DNA from: Aspidapion aeneum
Lineage: Eukaryota > Arthropoda > Insecta > Coleoptera > Brentidae
Length of the DNA stretch: 64,000 nt
NCBI GenBank assembly: GCA_963576565.1
Contig: OY755045.1
Span: forward strand, 248,001-312,000
Direction of reading: 5' to 3'
Shown piece after piece: positions 31,195 to 42,831 of this stretch (positions are counted from its first letter, which is position 1; every line of letters starts with the position of its first letter). The notes beneath the pieces are model-generated. The model saw only the letters and a list, made by a program, of their open reading frames with translations. It was not told where the DNA came from and made no database searches. Position numbers and translations under genes: made by a program.

Positions 31195-31735
31195 TCTTTC
31201 TTTTAGGAGTGAGGGAGGAGAGAACTAGTAAAATAGTGTCAAAAAAATCTTTAAGCGTGTGCCGAAAGAATTTTTAAAATCGGTGTAAATTTGTAAAAGG
31301 TATAGCTAAAACTATTACTAATAAGGGGAGTGGGGAGAAGAGAGGGAGAGAAAGGGAGAAACTAGTAAAATGATGTTGAAAAAAAAATCTTAAAGCGGGT
31401 TCAGAAATAATTTTTGAAATCGATCTATATTTGTGAAAGATATAGCTACAACTATTACTAATAAGGAGGGAGGGGAGAAGAGAGGGAGAGAAAAATGAGT
31501 AAAATGATGTTGGAAAAACGTCTTCAAGCGTGTGCAGAAAGAACTTTTAAAATCGCTTTATATTTGTGAAAGTTATAGCTATAACTATTACTAATAAGGA
31601 TGGTGGGGAGGAGAGAGAGAGAGGCGGGGGGGGGGAAATAAAACTAGTAAAATGGTGTTGAAAAAAAAATCTGAAAGTATATGCAGAAAGAATTTTTGAA
31701 ATCGCTCTATATTTGATAAAATTATACGAATATGG
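31195..31735. repeat. Four tandem units of about 135-140 bp with GA-rich segments
   Basis: ACTATTACTAATAAG recurs at about 31311, 31451 and 31583. Each is followed by a GGGGAG/GAGAGA run and then AACTAGTAAAATG-like sequence. The units are diverged. Minus-strand frames across it are low complexity. Confidence 0.75.
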
Positions 31736-32054
31736 TTTTTGAATATGGTGGGGGGAAATATATATAGAGATCATTGGGGGAATGACAGGAGGGGAGATGC
31801 GGATGGGAGCAGGGAGGACTACAAAGTAACTACAGCAAATTAGAGGACATTTGCAATGGGTAATCAAATTAGATAATTTGTATGCCTTAAAGCCTACATC
31901 ATGTGACAAAATGGCGTCTGAAGACCGCCATGTTGATTTCTGTTTAAAAATATATAGCCTATAGCACCTTCGGGATCAGTAGCCATTTAACGACACCTTT
32001 TTTGTCAAAATCGGTTCAGCCGTTTAGCCTCTAGCGTGACACAAACATAAGCGC
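31736..32054. other. Intergenic DNA with the shared core motif (inverted)
   Basis: TTGTCAAAATCGGTTCAGCC at 32004-32023 is the inverse form of the block found in elements A, B and R. No gene is seen. Confidence 0.45.
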
Positions 32055-32215
32055 ATTCAGGGGGGGCGGCGGGGCCTGGGAACCTTCAAACCTAAGATTT
32101 TTTTTCGATATTTTCAATGAATAAAGAGATAAAATGGCTTAAAATACGACCTCATCACCCCCAGAGGCCTCGGCCCCCTCAAGACATCTTCCTGGGCGCG
32201 CCACTGTTTTCAATT
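32055..32215 (+). mobile_element. Decayed G-run miniature element
   Basis: A GGGGGGGCGGCGGGGC run, AAGATTTTTTTTCGATATTT and a terminal GCGCGCCACTG resemble the 32923-33084 element. Confidence 0.5.
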
Positions 32216-32616
32216 TCCTGCAAAATGCAGCGTGTTTCATTTAAATCGATTAAATAGTTTGAAAGTTATAATGAAGAATATTTTGTTCGGTTTTTTTTGC
32301 CCCCCCCCTGTATAAAATATACTATATTCGCTTGGCTCGGGTTCTGTCGGGCTCCCTCTAATCTGCTTTAGAGTTTAAAACCGTTTAATCCGCACATGTT
32401 TGAGCAAACTAACTTAGTTTCAGCTACACTCAGCTATGCAGCTTGTTCTACTGCTGGAGCTGATTAGAACTAGTAATAGCTGGGTTAGCCAAGCGGGGGG
32501 TGAACGACGGTCGCTTGGAGTGTTCAGGATATGTGTAGGGTCTTAATTTGATTTAATACCGACTACTATTTAGGTAGTTTTACAGGGTGATCCATTAAAA
32601 AAACGAAACTTTAAAT
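32216..32616. other. Intergenic DNA
   Basis: A solo TACAGGGTGATCC end at 32580 matches the fold-back termini elsewhere. Nothing else is recognised. Confidence 0.35.
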
Positions 32617-32619
32617 ATT

Positions 32620-32894
32620 AGGGACTTATTGGAATTAAACCTGACCTTATTTTAAAATCCGCCGTATTGTGACAGATTTACATATAAAAAGCAGCTGCTT
32701 TCTTTCAAAATACGGCCTTTGTGTATTTAATAACCGGATTTATTAGTGTCTGTTTTTATTAAATGAAAGTTAGCGACTTTTAAATTTGACTTTGGTATGT
32801 AAATTTTGAGAGGTTAGCTTTCAGTTTTCTTTGTAAATCTGTCAGAATGAAGTGGACTCTAAAATAAAGTCAGGTTTTATTCCAATAAGTCCCT
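32620..32894. mobile_element. 275-bp TIR miniature element
   Basis: AGGGACTTATTGGAATTAAA on the left and the inverse of AGGGACTTATTGGAATAAAA on the right continue for about 40 bp of inverted match. ATT flanks both ends at 32617-32619 and 32895-32897. Confidence 0.75.
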
Positions 32895-32922
32895 ATTAAT
32901 TTTTTAAACAATATACATTTAT

Positions 32923-33084
32923 CAGTGGCGTATATGAGGGGGGGCCTGCCCCCCCCCCCCCGTAGCTAAGATTTTTTTTAGATATTTTCCACATATTTCA
33001 TGAATACAAACATAAAATAGCATAAAATACTGCCTCATGGATCTCGGGCCCCCCCCCCGAAACTTTTTTCTATATACGCCACTG
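32923..33084. mobile_element. 162-bp G-run miniature element
   Basis: CAGTGGCGTATA and TATACGCCACTG are inverted ends. Inside are a G-run and then a C-run, and TAGCATAAAATAC, shared with 16985-17298. No clear target duplication could be read. Confidence 0.7.
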
Positions 33085-33129
33085 ATCTAGATGTAAAAAA
33101 ACGACACAGTTATTTAATATTTCAAAGAA

Positions 33130-34370
33130 CGTCATTTATACAGTTTTTAAGATATCAAATTCTATAAGCTCCACATGGCAAAACTTTAAAAATACTTATT
33201 TTATAAACTATTTATTTGCCGAATAAAAGCACCTAATTATAGTATTGTCAAGCCATGTAGATGCGAGAAAACCACACAGTAATTTAAGAATCTGAAAAAC
33301 GTTATTTACGGTTTTTTAGGGTATCAAATCCCATAAGGTCCAAATGGCGAAACTTTGAAAATTCATATTTTAGAAACTATACATTTTACGAACAAAAGCA
33401 CCGAGTTGTGGTATTGTCGGGCCATTTAAATGCGAAAAAACCACACAGTGATTTGAGAATGTGAAAAACTTCATTTATGGTTTTTTAGGGTATCAAATCC
33501 CATAAGGTCCAAATGGCGAAACTTTCAAAATTCATATTTTAGAAACTATACATTTTACGAACAAAAGCACCGAGTTGTGGAATTGTCGGGCCATCTAGAT
33601 GCGAAAAAACCACACAGTGATTTGAGAATCTGAAAAACGTCATTTACGGTTTTTTAGGGTATCAAATCCCATAAGCTCCAAATGGCGAAACTTTGAAAAT
33701 TCATATTTTAGAAACTATACATTTTACGAACAAAAGCACCGAGTTGTGGAATTGTCGGGCCATCTAGATGCGAAAAAACCACACAGTGATTTGAGAATCT
33801 GAAAAACGTCATTTACGGTTTTTTAGGGTATCAAATCCCATAAGCTCCAAATGGCGAAACTTTGAAAATTCATATTTTAGAAACTATACATTTTACGAAC
33901 AAAAGCACCGAGTTGTGGAATTGTCGGGCCATCTAGATGCGAAAAAACCACACAGTGATTTGAGAATCTGAAAAACGTCATTTACGGTTTTTTAGGGTAT
34001 CAAATCCCATAAGCTCCAAATGGCGAAACTTTGAAAATTCATATTTTAGAAACTATACATTTTACGAACAAAAGCACCGAGTTGTGGAATTGTCGGGCCA
34101 TCTAGATGCGAAAAAACCACACAGTGATTTGAGAATCTGAAAAACGTCATTTACGGTTTTTTAGGGTATCAAATCCCATAAGCTCCAAATGGCGAAACTT
34201 TGAAAATTCATATTTTAGAAACTATACATTTTACGAAAAAAAGCATCGAATTATGGTATTATCGGGCCATCTAAAAAACCACACAGTGATTTGAGAATCT
34301 AAAAAACGTCATTTACGGACATCGAGAAACGTCATTTACAGTTTTTTAATGTATCAAATCCCGTATGCTC
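33130..34370 (+). repeat. 169-bp satellite array, about seven units
   Basis: AAATGGCGAAACTTT recurs every 169 bp at about 33342, 33511, 33680, 33849, 34018 and 34187. The central units are almost identical (CACCGAGTTGTGGAATTGTC and CCATCTAGATGCGAAAAAAC). The first unit (about 33130-33290) and the last (34200-34370) are clearly diverged and shortened. Confidence 0.92.
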
Positions 34371-34644
34371 CATATGGCATATATTCTAGAACGGCGTAAC
34401 CTTTATTAAAAAAGCTCTTTTACGCAAAAATGTTTGCTCCTAAATTGAGCCGATACAAAGTTTTGACACAAACTTAAAAGTTGGGCTGTTAAACATAAAA
34501 AAGTTCGCTTCCAACAGCGAGTTTTTCGAAAAAAATCAGCCGACGTCGACGTTTTCAAATTGGCAGATCTTGATTGATTCTTGTTTTTAAAGTGTTTTTT
34601 TTTATATCGGTATATTTTTATACATTTTTGGAGCTTTTACAGGG
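34371..34644. other. AT-rich DNA
   Basis: Nothing is recognised here. Confidence 0.3.
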
Positions 34645-34801
34645 CATGGGCGTAGTCAAAGTGGGACAGGGTGGGGCACTTGCTCCACCCTGGCTTGTCA
34701 CGTGCCCCATCCTGGCTTTAGCTCATTTAGTAATAAATATTTGATTGTACATTTTTTTGCTTTTTTGCCCAACCCTGAGCGAGACCCTGACTACGCCTAT
34801 G
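34645..34801. mobile_element. 157-bp hAT-like miniature element
   Basis: CATGGGCGTAGTCAAAGTGG and the inverse of CATAGGCGTAGTCAGGGTCT form the ends. The flanks TTACAGGG and ATACAGGT agree at six of eight bases, a decayed 8-bp duplication. Confidence 0.65.
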
Positions 34802-35085
34802 ATACAGGTTGTAGTTTGAATGATGTACCAAGACAATGTCAACTGAAGGTTTTTTCCTATTAAATTTTGCATTAAACCCCTTTATTTTTTAGATGCAGAG
34901 TATACAAATTAAAAATTTGTTAATGTTATGTTGTTTCTAAAATTTACAAAAGATAATTAAAATCTTGTAATAAATACATACGTACTGTTAAATGCCACGA
35001 TAAAAATACACACGTAGGAGGTAGGCAGAGTTCTGAAGTATGGAAATTCATTTCTACTGTAAAAAACCCAACAATCATCAAATAA
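34802..35085. other. AT-rich DNA
   Basis: No gene is recognised. It may include decayed 5' sequence of the following LINE. Confidence 0.3.
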
Positions 35086-36554
35086 TCAAACTAGAACAAT
35101 AGACAGAACATTACAAGAGACTGTAATTATCGAAAAAGAAATGATAAAGAATAGTATTAAAAAGCTTAAATCCGGAAAACCTAGCGGATCTGGGGGAATA
35201 TACACTGAAATGCTCAAATATGGATGAAAGAAACTACTAGAAAATCTCACATATATTATTATCAATCGATGCATAAACGGACATCCAGTACCTGATGATT
35301 GGAAAATAGCATTTATATCCTCAATGCATAAAAAAGGAAACAAGCTGGATTGTAACAACTACAGAGGAATGTCAGTAACCAGTACTCTAAGTAGATTGTA
35401 CGGTAGGATTCTTAAGAAACCTAATAGAGAATGATTTTCATGACCAAGAAGAAGAGCAAAGTGGGTTTCGTGCAGGTAACAAGTAATTGAGAAAAGAGGT
35501 GCCAGAAATATAGAGCCTGTATGTTACCTTTGTGGACCCAAAAAAAGCATATGATACCGTTCCAGTAGAAAAATTATGAACAGTGTTAGAACAAACTAAT
35601 AACAATCCCACATATATAAAAGCGATAAAAGAACTATACAAAGGGTCAAAATCTAAAATTAAAATTGGAAATCGACTTTCAAAAGAATTCGTGGTAACGA
35701 AAGGCTTGTATCTCTCCAACTCTTTTTAAAATATATATTGCAGTAGCTCTAAAAAACTAGAAACGTAAAGTACACGGCATGGGAATACAACTTAACGACC
35801 GATTTACCATATACACATTACAGTTTGCGGACGACCAAGTAATTGTAGCTAATGATAAAAAAGGCAGTATATGATGAGAAAGTTAACCGAAGAATACCAA
35901 AAGTGGGGGTTAACAGTGAACGTGGACAAGACACAGTACTTATGTATTGGAAACGAATCAAGTGAGTTGGGTATACTTGGGTGCCATATTTGATAAGACA
36001 GGAACAGACTGTAAAGAACTAGAAAAAAGAATATTAAAAGTAAAAAAAGTTATTGAATGTCTTAACAGTATTTTATGGCGCAGAGGCATAAAAAAAAATT
36101 AAATTTAACATATATAAAAGAATGGTGAAAAGCACCGCTATTGTATGGAATAGAGACTGGTCGAGTAACAGAAAAATACAAAACAAAAATGGAAAGTGTC
36201 GAAATCGATGTAATAAAAAAATCAATGAAAATATCTAGAACAGATCTTATAAGAAATAAGATCATAAAAGAAATAATGGGAATCCAGGAAAGCATAACGG
36301 ATGACATCACTAAACGACAACTGATATGGTACGGCCACGTACAACGGATGAACGACGAAAGATTACCAAAGCGGGTCCTAGAATGGCAACCATAATAGGG
36401 CGCAGAAAAAGAGGGCGTACTAAACTTAAATGACAACAGAATCCAAAAATCAATGAGTCAAAAATACCTGACAGAAGATGATTGTTAGGATCGAAGGAGA
36501 TGGAGAATAGGCGTCGGACAACGTAGAAAAACGCCCTAAACCGACATAGTAGTA
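35086..36554 (+). pseudogene. RTE-clade LINE (family B), decayed RT and C-terminus
   Basis: This is the longest LINE remnant here. By joining frames across several shifts and stops one sees, in order, KLKSGKPSGSGGIYTEML and PDDWKIAFISSMHKKGN with NNYRGMSV (the N-terminal RT motifs), SGFRAG, FVDPKKAYDTVP (motif A), a damaged motif B near LSPTLFKIYI, and LQFADDQVIVA (motif C). The C-terminal block [17 protein letters not shown] at about 36310-36365 follows. The longest open part is 36141-36395. The endonuclease is absent. The 3' end is CCGACATAGTAGTAG, the family's (TAG)n tail. Inactive. Confidence 0.82.
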
Positions 36555-37183
36555 GCACAAAAATCTTTCTTAATTTTTTAAAATAATTATGAAAACAATA
36601 GAAAAATAATAAATTTACCTTAAGAATTCACGTAGTTATTGGGCGTGTCCTAAACACAAGATGGCAGCACGATCGTTACTATTTAAAAATTTACTATGGT
36701 GCATAACTTCGTGGGTATTGGTAAATTTAACTAAGATTTCTCTTTGATACAAACAATTTTTCTCTCCGTTTTGATCAACAATTTACTTATGGTGCTGTCA
36801 CTTTTATTTTAACACACTGACATGATTTTATTTTCTTATATTCAGTGGGAAAAGTTTTGGTCGTATGTCCCACAAGATTTGAAATGTTTCGAAAGAAAAG
36901 TTGTTTGAAAAGCGCTAAGGGGTATAACCCGAAATGCGTAGTATGTGTATGAATGGAAAAAAAGTTGTACTAAAATTTATTTTTTTCCATCATGGTTATT
37001 TTTTCTATAGAAAAGTAAAAATGGGTATTGATTTGCACGTAGCTTTGTCGTGTTGCCCTTAAAAGTTGGAAATTGACTCTTTTTGTTTTTAAATAAATAC
37101 TTTTGCAAAATATGTTTTGAAATATATTTTTTGGAATATTTTTTAACATTTTTTTAAAAACAATTAATTATTTTTTTTTATTT
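36555..37183. other. AT-rich DNA
   Basis: No gene or repeat end is recognised. Confidence 0.3.
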
Positions 37184-37470
37184 AGTCGGTTTAGAACGTT
37201 TCTCTACGTTGTCCGACGCCTATTCTCCACCTCCTTCGATCCTGACAATCATCTTCTGTCAGATTTTTTTGACTCATTGATCTTTGGATTGACTGTTACC
37301 ATTCTAGTTTAGGACGCCCTAGACAACAGCATGCTTTTCACAATTTTTTCATATATGTTAAATTTTACATTCTTTTTTATCTCTCTGCTCCATAAAATAC
37401 TCTTAAGACATCCAATAACCTTTTTTACTTTTACTATTCTTTTTTCCAATTCTTTACAGTCTGTATACAA
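37184..37470 (-). pseudogene. RTE-B LINE fragment, internally deleted
   Basis: Read on the minus strand, this matches the 3' end of family B (ACAACGTAGAGAAACGTTCT and the region before it). It jumps at about 37322 to a more upstream part (the KVKKVIGCL-like region seen at 36020-36075). The intervening WYGHVQRM block is missing. Confidence 0.68.
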
Positions 37471-37527
37471 ATATTATTATTAGTATATATATTCCTGGGA
37501 CAAATTATTAAACTAAAAAAAAAAGGA

Positions 37528-38037
37528 ACCAAACAGCTGAAACCAAGAGACGAGTAAGATTGGCCTGGGCAGCATTCGGTAAATTAAGCAACATATTAAA
37601 AAATAAAAAATATCGTTAGTACCTTCCTGTACTTACCTATGAATCCCAGACCTGGACACTTACAAAATCAAACAAGGATAAGGTAACAAAAGCCCAAAGA
37701 TCAATGGAAAGACAAATGTGACATGTAAAGCTAACAGACAGAAAAGGGAATGAATGGATAAGAAATAAAACAAAAGTAAGGGATGTCAGAGAAGAATTAG
37801 CAAAATTAAAATGAAAATTTGCCGGTCATAATATTAGACAGAAAGATGATCGATGGTAAACTGGAGACCTTGGGAAAATAAAAGAAGTATTGGATGAACC
37901 CAACCAAATGAGATGACGGACGATTTGAAGAAACATGCGGGAAATAGATGGATGAACATGGCGACAGACAGAGAGGAGTGAAAGATATTGGGGGAGGCCT
38001 ATGTCCAAAGATGGATCAAAGAAGGCTAAATAGATAA
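37528..38037 (+). pseudogene. LINE C-terminal remnant, third family
   Basis: The broken frame shows YLPVLTYESQTWTLTKSNKD, AQRSMERQM, IRNKTKVRDVREELAKLK, a FAGHNIRQKDDRW block and, at the end, GEAYVQRWIKEG. This order is typical of the domain after the RT in another insect RTE-like LINE group, in which AGHVAR and RW motifs replace WYGHVQRM. Stops occur at several places. RT motifs are missing. Confidence 0.7.
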
Positions 38038-38375
38038 AATATTGTATTGGAAAAAGTGGGACAATATGGAAAAATACTTATTTTTATGTCTTCTAAGCTG
38101 GGGTTTTCTCAAATTTGAATGGTCGATTTAACATTTTTTTCCAACAAAATTTTATCCCCGACAAAAACTAAATAGCCGTTTTCACAGGGATAGAAAACCA
38201 GGAATTCTATATTTCTGTCGCATTGTGTATTTTTTTTTATTAATAAAATGATCTGAAGGATCATGTTCCCGGAAAAATGAAATCGAGCGAATTTTCCCGA
38301 TCAGAAATAAATGAGGTTTTTTGAGGTGGAAATATTCAAGTTGTCATCGTTATCCACCTTTTTACAGGGTGATTC
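38038..38375. other. AT-rich DNA
   Basis: Nothing is recognised except a TACAGGGTGATTCG end at 38365, resembling the fold-back termini. Confidence 0.3.
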
Positions 38376-38384
38376 GAAAGTTGT

Positions 38385-38520
38385 TGGTTTTTGTAGAGAA
38401 ATAAATGAATCCTTGACAGATCTGATACCTTCCTAGCCCATGAACACACTTCAAGTCAACTCCACGCTATATAAAAAGTAAATAAATATCTCAGAAACGA
38501 AAGCCACACCATCAAATTTT
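38385..38520 (-). repeat. Interspersed repeat R fragment (inverted)
   Basis: GATCTGATACCTTCCTAGCC and CACTTCAAGTCAACTCCA, then TATCTCAGAAACGAAAGC, are the inverse of the R blocks near 8440-8540. Confidence 0.6.
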
Positions 38521-38987
38521 TAGTATTAATTAAAACTATGAAAGTAGGTAATTGAGTCTTCCACTACTGACTCAAATGTAAGTAAACTGTGATAGACTTT
38601 ACACACCTGTTGGAGATGTTTGTCTACCTATAAATTGTTATATATTCGTGTCATTTTAATCAGCGGATTGAAAGTAAATAGGTCAATGACTTGGTTTTAT
38701 TTTAATTCCAGGTTAAAAATTCATTTTGAACCTTTTAAAAATGTTATCTTATTATAAGTCAATTTTTTTTCGTTTTTTAAAATTACACAAATAATCTGGA
38801 AGGCTCGGAAGTAGGTAGAGTTTCATGGTTTGGCTACAACATTTGAGTTGACTGTATTTTATTTGAGATCATTTTTGTAAGACCTGGTATTAAACACATG
38901 TGGCGCTTTTTTTTTTCGATTTCTGAACCAACCTTGTCCACTGTGTTTTATTTTTATTGTTCAGTTGGGTAGTAATCGATCTCTTTA
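38521..38987. other. AT-rich DNA
   Basis: Nothing is recognised here. Confidence 0.3.
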
Positions 38988-39209
38988 AAATGGCGCCTAG
39001 TAAAAAACTTCTCAGTTTATGTGAAAAAATATTAAGTTAACATTTCGAAGAAGGAACATCTATCAGCACGAAAGATCGCTGAAAAATTTAGTATCGGAAA
39101 AACTCGATTTATATTAAAATTTCGCAGTTCTCTCTCACAAGCGGACACCTCCAATAAGCGGACAAAATCGACGAAACCGTGAGTGTCCGCTTATTCGAGG
39201 TTTCACTGT
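38988..39209 (+). pseudogene. pogo/Tigger transposase N-terminus joined to its TIR
   Basis: Pogo transposases bind DNA through a CENP-B-like helix-turn-helix. Here MAPSKKLLSLCEKILS, a stop, HFEEGTSI and, after a one-base shift, SARKIAEKFSIGKT are followed directly by the element's terminal region. That region holds TAAGCGGACA and the inverse of CAGTGAAACCTC at 39198-39209, flanked by TA at 39210-39211. The whole catalytic domain is deleted. The join is the same as in the 28952-30725 copy, so the deleted form spread as such. The other end is not found. Confidence 0.72.
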
Positions 39210-39211
39210 AT

Positions 39212-40155
39212 ATTTTATTATGTTATAAAAGGTTTCAACTTTTCAAATATATAGACACCGTATATATTTGTTGCTTACAATAAAATAGAGTGAGCTTTTT
39301 ATTTTAAACAATTTCCTTGAAAGAACACATATTTTTGCGTTTTATACTAAACCTCGATTTTACGAAATTGCTCTGGAACAACCCCACAGAAAATCAGCTC
39401 TATCTTGGTGTTACATATATGGGTTGCCCTTATGCAACTCACAGAATTATACTTATAATAGAATAAATTATAAATTCTGCTCTCCACAATTATATTAGAC
39501 ATGTATTAGCCGTTTGAACAAAAGATAATTTGACAGCTTTCAACAACGTCAGAAATGAAAACGTAGTTTAACAAAACACTTTTTTTAAATCGCATTTTGA
39601 AAAACAACTAAAAATAAAAAAAGTTTCATAAAAAAAAAATTCACAAAAAAAATTTCAAAAATATTTTTTTGAAAAACAAATTTTTTTAAAAACAAAATGT
39701 TTAAAAAACATTATTTTTAAACGGAAACTTTTTCTAAAAAAAATTGTTTAAATAAAAGTATCTTTCAAGAATATAATTTTTAAAAAAATCTGCTTTTTGA
39801 ATGAAAGATAGTTTCAAAAACTTATTTTCGAAAAAATGTCTGCTACTCGGCAAAAATATATTACACATACAAATAACAAAGTAAAAAATTTAATGCAATG
39901 CAATGGAAAATATTTCTGTTTTCTTTTGAATTCTGTAATGCACAACTCTAATCTCAATTTTGAGTAAAACAATTTTGAGTTTCACGCCTCGACGCTCAAC
40001 GCTAGATACATCTCGTATGTCTTATAGTTGCTGAGGAGGGGCGTGGTGGGCTGGGAGGGGGGTCTCGAATCCCTACAATATTACTCCAAGTACTTTCACT
40101 GTTTTTTTTTACCAATCTCAATTTTACCAAATCGCATACTATTTTTACGGTTTAA
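39212..40155. other. AT-rich DNA with AAAAA/TTTTT blocks
   Basis: 39590-39850 is made of TTTTGAAAAACA-like low-complexity sequence that also occurs around 41130-41310. No genes are seen. Confidence 0.35.
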
Positions 40156-40157
40156 CA

Positions 40158-40652
40158 GTTACAAAATCTACAAAAATTACAAAAATTACAAAAATTACAA
40201 AAATTACAAAAATTACAAAAATTACAAAAATTACAAAAATTACAAAAATTACAAAAATTACAAAAATTACAAAAATTACAAAAATTACAAAAATTACAAA
40301 AATTACAAAAATTACAAAAATTACAAAAATTACAAAAATTACAAAAATTACAAAAATTACAAAAATTACAAAAATTACAAAAATTACAAAAATTACAAAA
40401 ATTACAAAAATTACAAAAATTACAAAAATTACAAAAATTACAAAAATTACAAAAATTACAAAAATTACAAAAATTACAAAAATTACAAAAATTACAAAAA
40501 TTACAAAAATTACAAAAATTACAAAAATTACAAAAATTACAAAAATTACAAAAATTACAAAAATTACAAAAATTACAAAAATTACAAAAATTACAAAAAT
40601 TACAAAAATTACAAAAATTACAAAAATTACAAAAATTACAAAAATTACAAAT
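40158..40652 (+). repeat. 9-bp minisatellite (TTACAAAAA)n, over 50 units
   Basis: The unit TTACAAAAA repeats without visible error for about 490 bp. Because nine is a multiple of three, it creates a long open frame with the repeating peptide Lys-Asn-Tyr. That frame (40028-40657) is an artefact of the array and not a gene that I would call. Confidence 0.97.
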
Positions 40653-41015
40653 ATTAAATAAAGTAAATGAATTGAAAAAGTCGTTGAAAAAATATCTTAT
40701 TTGGAGAATAGAATTGCTTTATAAAAATAAGTATCAATTTTTTTTATTTACTTACTTTTAAATATTTGTGTTTTCTTGTGTTAGTGTGGGAGTAATAAAT
40801 ATGAAAATTGAAGGAATCGCTATAATAGTAACACGCGCGCCTTTAGCGGTAATTAAATGTCACCCCCGTGCGTTAATAACTCCTGCCTAGCAGGAGTTAT
40901 AAACTTTACCTTTTAGGTGTGTATGCCATATAGAGTAAGATTCTAATAAAATCGATGTCTTTTTGACATATATTGTCTACAAGAATTTTTGGTCCTCTTT
41001 AACAAAGTATAATCA
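40653..41015. other. AT-rich DNA
   Basis: ACTCCTGCCTAGCAGGAGT at 40879-40897 is a small perfect hairpin. Nothing else is recognised. Confidence 0.4.
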
Positions 41016-41017
41016 TA

Positions 41018-41130
41018 ACAAAAACATTTCATGTAAAAAAAAGCCAAATACGCGAAAATGGCATTCCGTAAAAAAAATTGAGATAAAAGTAAAGCCAAGT
41101 TCCCCAATATAAATTTCAAAATGCAAGGTT
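41018..41130 (+). repeat. Half of the C palindrome
   Basis: AACATTTCATGTAAAAAAAA, ATGGCATTCCGTAAAAAAAA and GATAAAAGTAAAGCCAAGTT match the left palindrome arm at 30281-30380. Confidence 0.7.
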
Positions 41131-41769
41131 CTACTCAGATCTGAAAAAATGTTTTCGAAAAAATTTCCGTTTGAAAAAACTGTTTTTAGAAACAGTTTCT
41201 TTTCGAAAAAATGAGTTTCCAAAAATGTCAAAAAATTTTCCTTTCAAAAAAATTAATTTTTAAAAACCAATTTTTGAAAAAAAAAACTAAATTGCGTTTT
41301 GAAAAATTTTTGCATCTCACACTAGCAAGTTAATTGGATTAAAAAATCTGTTACTGTCACATATAAACACTATTCAACTTTCAACTCTATTTTAGAGCGA
41401 TTTTCTGGGAGTTTTGCGCCTTGGTCGTTTCTATTGAAAGCTAGCAGGCAGCAGGGAGAACTGAGCTCAGGAAAGCTGCAGCGTTTTTGGGAACTTTCTT
41501 CTCAATAACGTTCGCAGCAAAGAAAGCCCATTGTTAAAGTCAAAAATTTAATTTTGATCCGTCTAAGGAACTTTTCTTAATAGTTTGTCGAATTTTTTAA
41601 ATGCAGGAGTTAAAAAGGGCACGTAAAAAATTATCGAGTTCAAAGAGTCCTAGTTGAAAAACAAAAAAAAATAATTAAGACAAAAATATTATAATTTTTA
41701 AGGTATATTATTATTAGCAGTTTATTTTCTTGCTGTATTAAACCGGAACTATTTTGTTTAGGCTACAGG
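41131..41769. other. AT-rich DNA
   Basis: No features could be supported. Confidence 0.3.
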
Positions 41770-42639
41770 GTATACCGCGTGAACCAGTTCATATCTAGGG
41801 GTATAAATTTCTATAAGAGGATAGAAAACAGATAGAGTATAGCATTTATTAAAAAGAGACCGCGACACGCCCGAGTCCTGCAGAAACCTTTGCAGCATTG
41901 TCAAAGGTAACCTTGATTAATTAATACAGGCGCACGTGGTCGCACTCGTCAAGGGGCGGACAATCTGAAAAAAAATTTTAAGTCGAGAATTATTACTTGA
42001 CTTGTCACCATACAAGAAGTGGACTATTAAAAAGGTGAATATTTTTTCATTTCATAAGCTTTATTGTCCAAAAAATCTTAATTTCTATAAACAAAAATAT
42101 TATTACTAAATACAGTTTATATGATTTATACAGTATATATTACATTTCCTTGGCAATATTGAGAGCTTTTAATTATTTAAATCCCTGTTAAAGTTTTACT
42201 TAACAATATACATTTTTCCCCCTTTATCCAGAATTTTTATACAATATATTTTTTATACATATATTGATACCTAGCGTTTAAAATAGCAAGATATTGGTCA
42301 TTTAAAATTATAAAAAAACATAAAAATAAAATAAAAATACAGACAACAGTAAAAAATAAAACAAAAATTTACATATATAAAAGCTAATTTGGCTTGTAAA
42401 ATTGACATTTATTCACACTTAAATGTTTAATTTAAAACAATTTTATAAACTAACATCACAGCAAGTCAGGCACAAACCATATTAGAGTGAACCAAAATTA
42501 AACAAAAATTAAACTATAAAAATTAAAATATAAATACAAAGTTGGGCAAAATTTTTAAACAGGATTATAGCCAAAAAAACAAGATAAACAAGACAATATT
42601 AAACATTCTTTGTTTGAAACTCGTAGACAATGATTGTGT

Positions 42640-42672
42640 AGAAATAAAATTTCGGACTTCCATTGTCTTTAT
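42640..42672 (-). repeat. Penelope-like 3' tail fragment
   Basis: The inverse of GACAATGGAAGTCCGAAATT matches 7000-7019 at the 3' end of the Penelope-like copy. It is followed by T-rich low-complexity sequence. Confidence 0.65.
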
Positions 42673-42831
42673 TTATTTATTTATTTATTTTTTTTTAATT
42701 TTTTTTTTTTATAAAATAAAAAAAATTTTTATTTCTAATATTAAACATGCTTTAAAAGTAGTTTAAAATGCCGTATCATAATAATAATCATTATTTTTAA
42801 TTAAAATTTAATTAAATGTGAGTAACTTAGT

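Noticed and set aside
33130..34370. CRISPR-like direct repeats
   Set aside because: The whole 169-bp unit is repeated, with no variable spacers, in a eukaryotic setting: a satellite.
40028..40657. 209-codon open frame
   Set aside because: It is the 9-bp array read in its open frame; the few codons before it match nothing, and no promoter or splice signal is seen.
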